Shown: positions 51,943 to 61,026 of the stretch, piece by piece
Numbering within the stretch: the first letter of the stretch is position 1
Layout: each line of letters begins with the position of its first letter
Source of the DNA: Methanoculleus frigidifontis
GTDB lineage: Archaea; Halobacteriota; Methanomicrobia; Methanomicrobiales; Methanoculleaceae
DNA: 64,000 nucleotides
Direction: 5' to 3'
Assembly: GCF_030464345.1 (NCBI RefSeq)
Contig: NZ_VCYH01000007.1
Span: 1-64,000, forward strand
Position numbers and translations under genes: made by a program
The notes under the pieces: model-generated
Database searches by the model: none
What the model was told of the DNA's origin: nothing
What the model saw: only the letters and a program-made list of their open reading frames with translations

Positions 51943-52164
51943 CTACCCCCGAAACTTCAGATTATGCTGCTTTTTAACACGAAGTTTCAGTACCTCATCC
52001 GGATTGGTATATCTCGTAGCACCGCAACGCCTGCCAAACTCTGCTGCCGCAACTGCGTTCATATCGAACAGGTATCGAGAACTGACTGGTCTCAATTCAG
52101 AATCGATGTGGGCATGGATCTTTCCCATCGCCCCCACTCCGACAACCCCTACATCCATACTCAT
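51943..52164 (-). pseudogene. Gfo/Idh/MocA family oxidoreductase, N-terminal fragment
   Basis: A 73-residue frame: MDVGVVGVGAMGKIHAHIDS is the Rossmann NAD(P) motif GxGxxG, followed by LFDMNAVAAAEFGRRCGATR. The family has 300-350 residues, so the substrate domain is lost; the frame ends LRVKKQHNLKFRG. It probably supplied a sugar intermediate such as a UDP-sugar 3-ketone for the glycan pathway. Confidence 0.65.
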
Positions 52165-52681
52165 CCACCCGATGGGGGTTTCCCTCCATCATCATCCGGT
52201 AAATATAGCCACTCAGCTGCATCTGCAATGGGCACACAGCACTTGTAAAGGGGCATGTTTCGGAAGAGCGCAGAGCAGAAACGGTGAAAACTGCCCATTT
52301 GCAGCGGAGTATCCGACATACCTGATTTCGACCGTGAACCATACTCTCACCCTACTAGAAAAAGATATTCCCTCATTCGCGAAATGCACACTCCACTAGA
52401 TGGAGAGGTAATACCATTTGCCAAAATCATGTTTCAGGGTTGTATCCACTGTAGAGATCGTAAAATATCTCCCAGCGGCTCTGCTCTCCGGTGACATCCC
52501 CTCTGTTCACCGCACGGTGGAAGCAGATGCCCACCCTTGCACCACCTCATGAATGGAAGTGCAGGGCAGCTGAAGAGATCTGCCCCGGTTTACTGACATC
52601 CGGATGATGCTGCAGGGATCGTATGCCGCACAGTTTCTGCTTTTGATGCAGTGTATATGCTAAGCGATGCCCGCCACTGCA
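52165..52681. other. Gene-free gap at the right edge of the glycan region
   Basis: No frame has protein-like content. It holds copy B of a dispersed 50-bp repeat and probably decayed sequence left from larger genes. Confidence 0.4.
52592..52643 (+). repeat. Dispersed repeat, copy B
   Basis: ACTGACATCCGGATGATG then TGCAGGG and TATGCCGCAC... recurs from 36,788-36,840 in the same orientation with a handful of changes. Together the copies bracket the 37.2-52.2 kb glycan region. Confidence 0.5.
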
Positions 52682-54244
52682 TCATACCCCCGCCACATCC
52701 GCCCCGGTGTTCCTCGCCCTCGTGAGGATGACGGCTCCTCCGCCCCGGCCGTCGAGCACCTCCCGCGCCGCCCCGACGACCCCGTCCATCCCCGTGTCCC
52801 CGACGGCGTAGACCGTCGGCCCGAACGAGCTCAAGCCCGCTCCTGCGGCGCCCGCGTCGACCAGAGCCTCCAGGAGTGCCGGGACAACCGGCGGCTGTGC
52901 GGCGACTTCGACCTTCTTGAAGCCGAGGTGCTGGATCCGGTTGACGGCGGTGCCGAAGGCGTCCAGGTCGTGCTCGATTACGCCCGGGATCAGCCGCATC
53001 AGCACTTCGTGGCAGAGTTCCCGCACCTCACCGAGCGGCACGGGGCAGTGCGCCCGGAAGAGATCGACCTCGGTCGCCCCGTGCACGCCGGTGCCGGCGT
53101 GCGGCGTGACCAGCAGGATCCGCCAGTCTTCGGGGAATGCGTGCCGGGCTACGACCGGCGGAGGCTCGGTGCCGCGGGACGCGGCGGACGGCCGGAAGTC
53201 CTGTTTCCCGCCGGGCACCCCGAACCGGTGTCCGCCGTCGAGGACAAACCCGCCCTGCTCGAAGACCGCCGTGCCGATGCCGGAGGTACCGCCGCGGCCG
53301 ACGACCTTCGCAAGGTCGCGGACCGTGGCGTCCCGGCCGTAGAGCCTGCAGAGGGCACTCCCCGCGGCAAGTGCGAGCGCCGTCCCGCTGCCGAGGCCGA
53401 CGTGCTGTCCGGCCGCGTCGTGCACGGTGATCTCCGCCCCGCCCGGCAGCGAGAGGCTATCCGCCGTCGCCCGGGCAGCCTCGGCGACGCGGAGCCTGGT
53501 CTCGTCGTCGCCTCCGTATACGGCAATGCCGGCACTCTTGCGTGCGTCGAGAACCGTGGCGGGATGGTCGAGCGCGATCCCGACCCCGCCGTCCACCCGT
53601 CCGAGGCTGCCGTTCATATCGAGCAGAGTGATATGGATCCGTGACGGTGCGTTCACGATCACCCGCCGCTCTTCGGAGAACGCGGTGGAGGGGAAGATCT
53701 CTTCGATGGCGATCAGCGGCTGGCGGTTGTGGATGATGCGGTACTTCCGCGACAGCAGCGCCTGCTGCCGGTGAATCCTGAAGATGCTGCTGAGGTGCGG
53801 ATCGGCGGGGACGATACGGGCGTCGGTGATCTCCCGCCGCGATTCGATCCGGTGCCTTCGTAAGATCCTGCCGATGGGGATATCCGCCCGGAGGAGGTCG
53901 TCTCTGAAATCCGGCGCAAGGCGCTGCAGCGGCGTGAACGAGACGGCATAGATGAGTGTTTCGCCGGTCAGGGTGTCCCGGAGCTCCACAACCCGGTAGT
54001 TGACCGCATCGCCCGGTTCGACCCCGAGTTCAGCGGCGGTCTCCGGATCCGCCGGCCTCACCTCCTGCACGCGGGTGACGACTTCGACAGGGTGGCCGGT
54101 CGCCATCTCAAGCAGATTCGTCACCGAGCCGTCGGTGCCCAGCAGCACCTTCTGGAGCGGCGAGAGCGATCCTGCCTCCCGTTCCAGGTCCGTAATAATC
54201 CGGGAGAGGTCCCCGGACGACAGCGGACGTATCTTGTCAGTCAC
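52682..54244 (-). CDS. Chorismate lyase / beta-RFAP synthase fusion
   Basis: A 520-residue protein joining two steps at the head of the methanopterin pathway. Residues about 1-190 resemble chorismate pyruvate-lyase (LSPLQKVLLGTDGSVTNLLE, VEVVTRVQEVRP, RHRIESRREI), which makes 4-hydroxybenzoate. Residues about 195-520 are beta-ribofuranosylaminobenzene 5'-phosphate synthase, a GHMP-type enzyme: SRIHITLLDMNGSLGRVDGG, GLGSGTALALAAG (residues 283-295), VVGRGGTSGIGTAVFEQGGF then VLDGGH. That enzyme joins 4-hydroxybenzoate to PRPP with loss of CO2. The fusion would channel the intermediate. It lies after the DUF1805 gene on the same strand. Confidence 0.85.
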   Translation of the reverse strand: MTDKIRPLSSGDLSRIITDLEREAGSLSPLQKVLLGTDGSVTNLLEMATGHPVEVVTRVQEVRPADPETAAELGVEPGDAVNYRVVELRDTLTGETLIYAVSFTPLQRLAPDFRDDLLRADIPIGRILRRHRIESRREITDARIVPADPHLSSIFRIHRQQALLSRKYRIIHNRQPLIAIEEIFPSTAFSEERRVIVNAPSRIHITLLDMNGSLGRVDGGVGIALDHPATVLDARKSAGIAVYGGDDETRLRVAEAARATADSLSLPGGAEITVHDAAGQHVGLGSGTALALAAGSALCRLYGRDATVRDLAKVVGRGGTSGIGTAVFEQGGFVLDGGHRFGVPGGKQDFRPSAASRGTEPPPVVARHAFPEDWRILLVTPHAGTGVHGATEVDLFRAHCPVPLGEVRELCHEVLMRLIPGVIEHDLDAFGTAVNRIQHLGFKKVEVAAQPPVVPALLEALVDAGAAGAGLSSFGPTVYAVGDTGMDGVVGAAREVLDGRGGGAVILTRARNTGADVAGV

Positions 54245-54293
54245 CTGGTGTGCCCCCGATGTGTACCGTGCATGCCGATCGCATTATCCGGCT

Positions 54294-54608
54294 TCACGAG
54301 AGCAGGTCGAGCGCTTCCTTCCCGCTCATCCCTTCCCGGACGCCGAGCTTCCCGGCTGCGGCATTCGCCTCTCTGATCGTGCCGTCGAGGAGATCGTCCA
54401 CCGTGGCAATCGAGGTTCCGCGGGAGGGCCGGACGCGGGCTGCCGGGTACCCGAAGGCGTCGAGCGCGGCGACATCGAACGCACCGCAGCCGACCATGCC
54501 GCGTGCCGCCACCACCGTTACCAGGTTCACCGCCCCCAGCGGAATGACGTATCCGACCCCTTCGGACCGTTCCAGCGCAACCGGTATCGTTTCCATTGTA
54601 TCAGTCAT
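54294..54608 (-). CDS. DUF1805 (YunC-like) protein
   Basis: A 104-residue protein recognised by VVAARGMVGCGAFDVAALDA and ATVDDLLDGTIREANAAAGK then LGV. The family occurs in bacteria (YunC of Bacillus) and archaea and has no settled function. No membrane part. It follows apgM by 29 bp and precedes the RFAP synthase fusion by 49 bp, all in the same direction, so they may be co-transcribed. Confidence 0.75.
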   Translation of the reverse strand: MTDTMETIPVALERSEGVGYVIPLGAVNLVTVVAARGMVGCGAFDVAALDAFGYPAARVRPSRGTSIATVDDLLDGTIREANAAAGKLGVREGMSGKEALDLLS

Positions 54609-54637
54609 CGTGGGAGAGGGGTATTAAGCATTCTGCT

Positions 54638-55789
54638 TCATGAGAAGAGCATCTCCAGGAAGTTCTTCGCCTGCAGAAGGCCGTAGGATCCCCGCGCTGC
54701 CTCTTTCTCTGAGAATGCCCTCGTGCCGTCCGTTCCCTTCCCGAGGATGGCGAACGGCACCGGATCGCTGCTGTGTGTTTTGGTGCGGATCGGCGTCGGG
54801 TGGTCGGGGAGCACCGCCACGACGAGGTCTGGCACATCGAGGATCGGGCCTATCGCCTCGTCGAGCCGCTCGATAGCGCGGACTTTCTCTTCAACGCTTC
54901 CCATATGCCCGGCCTCGTCCGGCGCCTCGACGTGCATGTAAACAAAATCGAGACGCTGAAGGGCGTCCACCGCGTACCGCGCCTTGGCCTCGTAATCGGT
55001 GTCCAGGTAGCCGGTGGCGCCGGGGACGGAGATCACCTCCATCCCGGCGAGGCGTGCGATGCCGGCGAGGAGATCGACCGCCGAGATCATCCCGCCGGAA
55101 AGATCGTACTTCTCCCGGAACAGGGGGAGGTAGGGTCTCTTCCCGCCGCTCCACGGCCATATCTGCGTTGCGGGCAGTTTCCCCTCCTGCACGCGGCGCC
55201 GGTTCGCCGGGTGGGCGGCAAAGACCTCCCTGCTCGCCTCCATGCACCGGAGGAGGAGGTCAGCATCGGCTCCCTTCGGGAGGTACGGTTCGACCGACCG
55301 GCCGACGATGTCGTGGGGCGGTGTCGTGGCGGCGCCCTCGCCGCCCGGCACCACCATGAGGTTGCGGTAACTGATGCCGGGATAGAACCGGACACCCTCG
55401 AGTCCGGCATCGAGGGTGCGGAGGAGGTCGGCACCGTCGCTGCTTGCTATGTGCCCGGCGTTGAAGTCTTCCATCACGCCGTCCCGGACCGTGACCAGGT
55501 TGCAGCGGTAGGCGACATCGTCCTCGCCGAGATCGACCCCGATGCTCGCCGCCTCGAGTGCTCCGCGTCCGGTATAGGACTCCGCGGGGTCATAGCCGAG
55601 GACCGAGAGGTTGGCGATGTCGCTCCCGGGTTCGAAGCCGGCGGGAACGGTCCTGAGCATCCCGCACCGCCCTTCGCGGGCGATCCGGTCCATATTCGGC
55701 GTGCGGGCGTACTCGAGCGGTGTCTTGCCGCCGAGCTCCGCGAGCGGCTCGTCGGCCATGCCGTCCCCGAGGATGACGATGTACTTCAT
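54638..55789 (-). CDS. apgM: 2,3-bisphosphoglycerate-independent phosphoglycerate mutase (archaeal)
   Basis: Converts 3-phosphoglycerate to 2-phosphoglycerate in gluconeogenesis. The 383-residue protein begins KYIVILGDGMADEPLAELGG and has SDIANLSVLGYDP with the phospho-acceptor serine region, PATQIWPWSGGKRPYLPLFR, YMHVEAPDEAGHMGSVEEKV and VAVLPDHPTPIRTKTHSSDP, the metal ligands of the alkaline-phosphatase fold. ATG 55,789 follows GGAGGATTCGC; the longer frame is wrong. The start overlaps the stop of the export-family gene (ATGA). Confidence 0.93.
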   Translation of the reverse strand: MKYIVILGDGMADEPLAELGGKTPLEYARTPNMDRIAREGRCGMLRTVPAGFEPGSDIANLSVLGYDPAESYTGRGALEAASIGVDLGEDDVAYRCNLVTVRDGVMEDFNAGHIASSDGADLLRTLDAGLEGVRFYPGISYRNLMVVPGGEGAATTPPHDIVGRSVEPYLPKGADADLLLRCMEASREVFAAHPANRRRVQEGKLPATQIWPWSGGKRPYLPLFREKYDLSGGMISAVDLLAGIARLAGMEVISVPGATGYLDTDYEAKARYAVDALQRLDFVYMHVEAPDEAGHMGSVEEKVRAIERLDEAIGPILDVPDLVVAVLPDHPTPIRTKTHSSDPVPFAILGKGTDGTRAFSEKEAARGSYGLLQAKNFLEMLFS

Positions 55790-56250
55790 GCGAATCCTCC
55801 AAGAAGGCCGATGGTCGTGAGCGTCGTGATCAGTGCCGCGATCAGGATGCCTGCTGCGATCGTCGGCAGCGCGTAGCGGAAGCGGATGCCGAAGACGAAT
55901 GCGGCGGCGCAGGCCGTCCACGCACCGGTCACCGGCAGGGGAACCGCGACGAACGGCATCAGGGCAAGGGCGCCCCACCGCTCGAACCGCTCGCTGTGTT
56001 TGCGCGTCCGGTCAAAGAGCCAGGTAAAGAACCGCTCGAAATGCCGCGAGTGGCTGGAAAGGAAGATCGAGACCGGCTCGAGCAGGAGCAGCACGACGAT
56101 CACCGGAATGACGTTGCCGATGAACCCGAGGAGGAAGGCTTCGGGTGCGGTGAACTGCCCGGAGAGGATGGCCGGGGGAATGGCGTAGCGCGCCTCCACG
56201 AAGGGCAGGGCGCTTGCGATCATCAGGAAGAGCGCGGAAACGGCGTCCAT
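55786..56250 (-). CDS. Small multi-drug export family protein (COG2426-like)
   Basis: A 154-residue integral membrane protein with four or five helices. Recognised by MIASALPFVEARYAIPPAIL, AFLLGFIGNVIPVIVVLLLL and FVAVPLPVTGAWTACAAAFV. Members are annotated as putative small multi-drug exporters, but the transported substrate is unproven. It is coupled to apgM by overlapping stop and start and follows the epimerase gene by 10 bp. Confidence 0.78.
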   Translation of the reverse strand: MDAVSALFLMIASALPFVEARYAIPPAILSGQFTAPEAFLLGFIGNVIPVIVVLLLLEPVSIFLSSHSRHFERFFTWLFDRTRKHSERFERWGALALMPFVAVPLPVTGAWTACAAAFVFGIRFRYALPTIAAGILIAALITTLTTIGLLGGFA

Positions 56251-56260
56251 GGATTCTCCG

Positions 56261-57190
56261 TTATGCGAGCATGGCGCGGACCGCCCGGCGCACGCTCTCC
56301 GACGACGTGATCTCCGGCTTCCAGCCGATGCTCTTCATCTTCTCGATGGAGAGCTGCATCTTCGGGACGTCGCCCACCCACCCGCGGCTGCCGCCGGTGA
56401 ACCGGTACTGCACGCCGGCAAGCCCCATCTCCTCGACAATAATGTCGGCGATCGAGACCACGTCGATCCAGTCCTCGGATCCGATATTGAAGGTATTGAC
56501 CGTGTCGCGTGCGTGGGCGACCCCGAACTCGAGCGCCCGGACACATTCGCCGACGTCCAGGTAGGACTTGGTCTGCCGCCCGTCGCCGAGGATCTCGAGT
56601 TCCTGCGGGTTCTCCCGCAGTTTTCTGATGAAATCGGTGATGACCCCGTGACCGCTCCGCTCCCCGATGATGTTTGCAAACCGGTAGACCCATCCCCGCA
56701 TGCCGAACGAGTGGCAGTACGACGAGATCAGCGCCTCACACGCAAGCTTGCTCGCACCGTAGACCGAGATAGGTTCGAGCGGGGTATAGGTCTCGGGCGT
56801 CGGGATGGTCGCGGCTTCACCGTAGACGGTCGAGGTCGAGGTGAAGACGAGTTCCGGAACCCCGGCAACCCGCATCGCTTCAAGCACCCGGTAGGTGGCC
56901 AGGATATTGTTGTTCACCTGCGTCTCCGGTGCAAAGGCGCTCTGGCGCACGTCGGGGTCTGCGGCGATGTGATAGATCCGGTCCGCGCCGGCGAAGTGCT
57001 GCTGCCAGCCGTCGTGGAGCAGGTTCTCCTCGCAGAAGGTGAGCCGCCCGTCCTCAAGGTGCCGCGCGAGGTTCTCCCGCGTCCCGGCACTGCAGTTGTC
57101 GAGCACCAGAACGTCGTGGCCGTCCGCCACCAGGGCATCTACGATGTGCGAGCCGATGAATCCGGCGCCGCCCGTCACGATACAGAACAT
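56261..57190 (-). CDS. galE: NAD-dependent epimerase/dehydratase (UDP-glucose 4-epimerase-like)
   Basis: A 309-residue extended short-chain dehydrogenase. The N-terminal NAD motif is TGGAGFIGSHIVDALVADGH; the catalytic Ser/Thr and Tyr-x-x-x-Lys are FTSTSTVYGEA and VYGASKLACEAL; the C-terminal part has GHGVITDFIRKLRENPQEL. This group makes UDP-galactose or UDP-glucuronate type sugars for archaeal glycans. The start is taken at MFCIVTGGAG (57,190), one codon after another ATG. Divergent from marker 12 with only 40 bp between starts. Confidence 0.85.
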   Translation of the reverse strand: MFCIVTGGAGFIGSHIVDALVADGHDVLVLDNCSAGTRENLARHLEDGRLTFCEENLLHDGWQQHFAGADRIYHIAADPDVRQSAFAPETQVNNNILATYRVLEAMRVAGVPELVFTSTSTVYGEAATIPTPETYTPLEPISVYGASKLACEALISSYCHSFGMRGWVYRFANIIGERSGHGVITDFIRKLRENPQELEILGDGRQTKSYLDVGECVRALEFGVAHARDTVNTFNIGSEDWIDVVSIADIIVEEMGLAGVQYRFTGGSRGWVGDVPKMQLSIEKMKSIGWKPEITSSESVRRAVRAMLA

Positions 57191-57230
57191 CATAGAATAA
57201 TATGCCTCCCATGCTATAGGATTACTGCTT

Positions 57231-58103
57231 ATGTACATCGGGATAGATCATGGAACGACAGCCATGCGGTTCTCGTGCGGTGAGACGGAGTTCAAGATCT
57301 CGCGGGAGGATGCCCGGACGTTCGACTACCGGGACCTTGCGCGGTTCTGCCCCCACGACGAGATCGAGGGGGTGGCTGTCTGCTATTCCATGGGTGACGG
57401 CATCAGCGCGGTCACCGATATTCGGAAGGTGGAGAACCGGGGCATCGTGAGCCGGGAGGGGGCAGGCAAGCATATCGGCGGCGGGACGCGGGTCTACGAC
57501 GAGATCGCGCGGTCAGGCCTCCCTGCGGTGGTTGTGCCTGGCCTGCACCGCGGATCCCCCACCGATCCGCGCTTCAAGGTATACTCGCACCAGGCCAGCC
57601 CGGAGAAGATCGGGATCGCCTACGAAGTCGCCCATGACCTCGGCGGCGATCTGGTGGTCTGCGATACCAGTTCCAACACCGTCACCCTCCTCGTGTCCGG
57701 CGGCCGCCTCGTGGGGGCGTTCGACGCCTGCGTCTTCGCGCCGGGAACCCGGCACGGCGCTCTCGACGTCGACGCTATCAGAAAGATCGACCGGGGAGAA
57801 TGCACGGCAAACGAGGCGTTCCTCCGTGCCGGCGTGGACTACGCCTGCCCCCCGGAGCACCGGACCGGGACGCTCGCCATGTTCGCGGCGATGGAGTGCG
57901 CCGCGATGCTCCTCATGAGTCCCGATGCCGCGGTGGCGCTTGCCGGTTCGATGGGGCCGATGATCGCGCCCGGCGTCCGGGACATCCTCGGGCGGCCTGT
58001 GGTCGTCTACGACGAGTGGTGCGCGGCACGCGGCCTGGTCAGGATCGCCGCCGACGTCTTCGGGGGGAAGAAGGAGATCCTCGGTCTTCCGGTCGATCTC
58101 TGA
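57231..58103 (+). CDS. Methanogenesis marker protein 12 (UPF0285)
   Basis: A 290-residue protein restricted to methanogens, of the ASKHA (actin/hexokinase-like) fold: YIGIDHGTTAMRFSCGETEF is the phosphate-1 loop, VVCDTSSNTVTLLVSGGRLV the phosphate-2, and LAGSMGPMIAPGV the adenosine part. Marker 12 genes are conserved with methane formation, but their reaction is not known; nucleotide-dependent maturation is likely by fold. It starts within 41 bp of the divergent epimerase start, so the mRNA is probably leaderless. Confidence 0.83.
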   Translation: MYIGIDHGTTAMRFSCGETEFKISREDARTFDYRDLARFCPHDEIEGVAVCYSMGDGISAVTDIRKVENRGIVSREGAGKHIGGGTRVYDEIARSGLPAVVVPGLHRGSPTDPRFKVYSHQASPEKIGIAYEVAHDLGGDLVVCDTSSNTVTLLVSGGRLVGAFDACVFAPGTRHGALDVDAIRKIDRGECTANEAFLRAGVDYACPPEHRTGTLAMFAAMECAAMLLMSPDAAVALAGSMGPMIAPGVRDILGRPVVVYDEWCAARGLVRIAADVFGGKKEILGLPVDL

Positions 58104-58169
58104 TGTCCTATCTGAGGCGCAGACGGTAAATAGGTGAAGAACAGATGAAAATACCAGGGATTCGGGTAC

Positions 58170-58790
58170 ATGAAAACGGACTGTTTCAGTATTCTTGATC
58201 TTATGCTGCACACGGCGTCGCGGGTGGAAGAAACCGCCCGATTGGTAGACCAGGACGAGGCGGCGCGCTTTCTCGACGAGGTCATCTCGGCGAAACGGAT
58301 CTACGTCGTCGGCGCCGGCCGGTCGGGGCTCGTAGCAAAGGCGTTTGCCATGCGGCTCATGCACCTCGGGTTCGAGTCGTACGTCGTCGGGGAGACGATC
58401 ACCCCTGCTTTCACGGGCGGCGACCTGCTGGCGGCATTCTCGGGCTCCGGGGAAACAAAGTCCGTGGTGGAGACGTGCGAGATAGCCCACGATCTCGGCG
58501 GGCGCATCGCCCTCGTCACCGCCACACCTGAATCATCCATCGGGCGCATTGCCGACACCGTCGTGACCCTTGGAGAGAACCATCTCCGGAGACCGGACGT
58601 CCCGCACGACTTCGAGGTGCGCCAGCTGACCGGACAGTACCGCTCTGCCTCCGCCACTGCCACCACGCCTGCAGAGACGATCTTTGAGACCGCCGCTCTC
58701 GTCTTCGCCGATGCTATCGTGGCCGCCCTGATGGAGGTGCGCCACTGTACGCTCGACGAGATCAAGGGGCGCTGGGCGAACGTACAGTGA
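58170..58790 (+). CDS. hxlB: 6-phospho-3-hexuloisomerase
   Basis: A 206-residue SIS-domain enzyme that interconverts fructose-6-phosphate and hexulose-6-phosphate. With hexulose-phosphate synthase it supplies ribulose-5-phosphate in methanogens that lack the pentose phosphate pathway. The core is IYVVGAGRSGLVAKAFAMRL, AFSGSGETKSVVETCEIAHD and LGENHLRRPDVPH. Length is normal. It lies 66 bp after marker 12 on the same strand. Confidence 0.87.
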   Translation: MKTDCFSILDLMLHTASRVEETARLVDQDEAARFLDEVISAKRIYVVGAGRSGLVAKAFAMRLMHLGFESYVVGETITPAFTGGDLLAAFSGSGETKSVVETCEIAHDLGGRIALVTATPESSIGRIADTVVTLGENHLRRPDVPHDFEVRQLTGQYRSASATATTPAETIFETAALVFADAIVAALMEVRHCTLDEIKGRWANVQ

Positions 58791-59070
58791 ACGGGCGGAA
58801 AAACCCGGCAGAACCATGGGTTTGTGCGGGTTTCGCGGGAGGCCTCTCTCCGGTGGAGGTGCCAAAGCACTCTCCGGGGTGGATGCCTGCAGGGTTGGGA
58901 TCCTCCCTCGCCGGCAGCAGTCTGGCCGAATAAGGCGCTCTATCCGCAGTTTCACGGATATCTGCCCCGCCGGGGGCTTTCCGCGCCTTTTTTATACTAT
59001 CCCCCTCTGATAGGGCTCTGCCTGCAGATTATTTATATTATTAATCATGTAAAATTATGAGGGGTTTCCA
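58791..59070 (+). promoter_or_regulatory. Intergenic region with the por operon promoter
   Basis: TTATTTATATTATTAA at 59,029-59,044 is a strong TATA element in GC-rich sequence. A GAGGGGT site follows and then the TTG start of porC at 59,071, so the leader is only about 10 nt. The upstream 58,800-59,000 has no supported gene. Confidence 0.55.
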
Positions 59071-59610
59071 TTGAGAGAGCTACGTATCCATGGGAGAGGT
59101 GGTCAGGGCTCTGTCACAGCGGCCGAGCTGATCGCAGTCGCCGCGTTTGAGAGCGGCGTGTACTCGCAGGCGTTCCCCGCCTTTGGCGTGGAGCGCCGTG
59201 GAGCGCCTGTTCAGGCGTTTGTCCGCTTCAGTGACAGTAAAATCCGGCTTCGCAGCCAGGTATACGAACCTGATTACGTCATCGTACAGGACAGCACCCT
59301 GATCAAGGATGTAAACGTCTTTCAGGGGCTGAAAAAGGGTGGTATCGCCATTATCAATACTGAAAAGGCTCCTGATAATCTTCCGGAAGACGTCAGGGTG
59401 CTGACCCTCGATGCAACGAAGATTGCGCTTGAAGTGCTCGGCGTACCGATAACCAATACCACTCTGATCGGTGCGTTTGCCGCGGCGAGCGGCGAGATCG
59501 AGCTCGATGCCCTTGAAAAGGCTCTGCGCCAGCGGTTTGCAGGGAGCCTGGCGGATAAAAATGTTGCAGCCTCCCGGCGTGCATACGACGGAATCGGAGG
59601 TGGTGCCTGA
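59071..59610 (+). CDS. porC: Pyruvate:ferredoxin oxidoreductase, gamma subunit
   Basis: A 179-residue subunit of the enzyme that makes acetyl-CoA reversibly from pyruvate with ferredoxin, used by methanogens to fix CO2 into pyruvate. RELRIHGRGGQGSVTAAELI and VERRGAPVQAFVRFSD are the gamma signature. It begins with TTG, with a GAGGGGT site at normal distance. First gene of porCDAB; its stop overlaps porD (ATGA). Confidence 0.92.
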   Translation: MRELRIHGRGGQGSVTAAELIAVAAFESGVYSQAFPAFGVERRGAPVQAFVRFSDSKIRLRSQVYEPDYVIVQDSTLIKDVNVFQGLKKGGIAIINTEKAPDNLPEDVRVLTLDATKIALEVLGVPITNTTLIGAFAAASGEIELDALEKALRQRFAGSLADKNVAASRRAYDGIGGGA

Positions 59611-59870
59611 TGGCGCTGAACGTCGGTTGTGCCGCCAGGCCCGGCAAGGCCCGGAAGAACAAGACCGGTTCGTGGCGGGTGTTCCGGCCGGTCTTCGAGT
59701 CTGAACAGTGCACGAAATGCGGCATGTGCGCCCTCGTATGCCCGGAAGGGTGCGTCATTGAGACCGAAGAGGGAGAGTTTGTGCCCGACTACGAGTACTG
59801 CAAGGGCTGCGGCATCTGTGCGGAAGTCTGTCCGAAGAAAGGAATCAGAATGGAACAGGAGGAGAAGTAA
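59610..59870 (+). CDS. porD: Pyruvate:ferredoxin oxidoreductase, delta (ferredoxin) subunit
   Basis: An 86-residue ferredoxin carrying two 4Fe-4S clusters: CTKCGMCALVCPEGC and CKGCGICAEVCPKKG. It moves electrons between the catalytic beta subunit and ferredoxin. Stop and the porA start are adjacent. Confidence 0.92.
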   Translation: MALNVGCAARPGKARKNKTGSWRVFRPVFESEQCTKCGMCALVCPEGCVIETEEGEFVPDYEYCKGCGICAEVCPKKGIRMEQEEK

Positions 59871-61025
59871 ATGCTGCAGATCACCGAAGGTTCCCACGCA
59901 GTCGCAGAGATCGCAAAGTTCTGCCGCCCGCAGGTCGTCGCCGCATACCCGATAACGCCGCAGACGCACATCGTTGAGGCGCTCGCCGATATGGTGGCGA
60001 ACTGTGAGCTCGATGCCGAATACATCACCGTAGAGAGCGAATTTTCCGCGCTTTCGGCCTGTCTCGGGGCGAGTGCGGCAGGCTCGCGCGTCTACTCGGC
60101 TACCACCTCGCAGGGGCTCGCCCTGATGTTCGAGGTCTGTTTCAACGTCGCCGGGATGCGCCAGCCGATCGTGATGTCGATCGTCAACCGGTCGCTCGGT
60201 GCCCCCCTCTCGATCTGGAACGATCAGCAGGACTCCATCTCGCTGCGTGACTCGGGCTGGCTGCAGTTCTACGCCGAGGATAACCAGGAGGCGACGGACC
60301 TGCATATGATCGCCTATAAGGTCGCCGAAGATCACGACGTCCTTCTGCCGGCGTTCGTCTGCTTCGACGGTTTCATCCTCTCGCATACCTACGAACCGGT
60401 GGATATGCCCTCGCAGGAAGAGGTGGATGCATACCTTCCGGCGTTCACCCCGTATCACCGGCTCGATGCAAAGGATCCGATCAGCATGGGGATGTACGCG
60501 ACTCCCGACTACTACATGGAGTTCCGCTACGAGCTCGAGCGGGCGATGCAGCGGTCGATCGATGTCATAAAGCGTGCTGGAGCTGAGTTCGCCGAACAGT
60601 TCGGCCGCGACTACAGTGCGCTCGTCGAGAGTTACCGGCTCGACGACGCCGAGATCGCCTTCATTGCCATGGGATCGATCTGCGGCACCGTCAAGGACGC
60701 AATCGATGAGATGCGGGATGCCGGCAAGAAAGTCGGCCTTGCAAAGATACGCACCTACCGGCCGTTCCCGACCGAGGAACTCACCCGGGCGCTCGCCGGT
60801 GTTTCGACGGTGGCGGTGCTCGACAAGAACATCTCGCTCGGCAGCGGCGGCGCCGTCGGCACCGAGGTGAAAGCGATGCTTGCCGGTTCGGGCATCACCG
60901 TGCTCGACTACATCATCGCCCTCGGTGGCCGGGACGTGCGGAAGCGGGACATCGCCGCGATCGTCGATCTCGCAGATAAAGGAGTTGGAGATATGTTCTA
61001 CGGACTGCGGACGGAGGTGCTCTGA
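59871..61025 (+). CDS. porA: Pyruvate:ferredoxin oxidoreductase, alpha subunit
   Basis: A 384-residue subunit that forms half the thiamine-diphosphate site. [20 protein letters not shown] is the classic start, followed by [34 protein letters not shown] and, late, [20 protein letters not shown]. Length typical of the four-subunit enzyme. Confidence 0.93.
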   Translation: MLQITEGSHAVAEIAKFCRPQVVAAYPITPQTHIVEALADMVANCELDAEYITVESEFSALSACLGASAAGSRVYSATTSQGLALMFEVCFNVAGMRQPIVMSIVNRSLGAPLSIWNDQQDSISLRDSGWLQFYAEDNQEATDLHMIAYKVAEDHDVLLPAFVCFDGFILSHTYEPVDMPSQEEVDAYLPAFTPYHRLDAKDPISMGMYATPDYYMEFRYELERAMQRSIDVIKRAGAEFAEQFGRDYSALVESYRLDDAEIAFIAMGSICGTVKDAIDEMRDAGKKVGLAKIRTYRPFPTEELTRALAGVSTVAVLDKNISLGSGGAVGTEVKAMLAGSGITVLDYIIALGGRDVRKRDIAAIVDLADKGVGDMFYGLRTEVL

Positions 61026-61026
61026 T

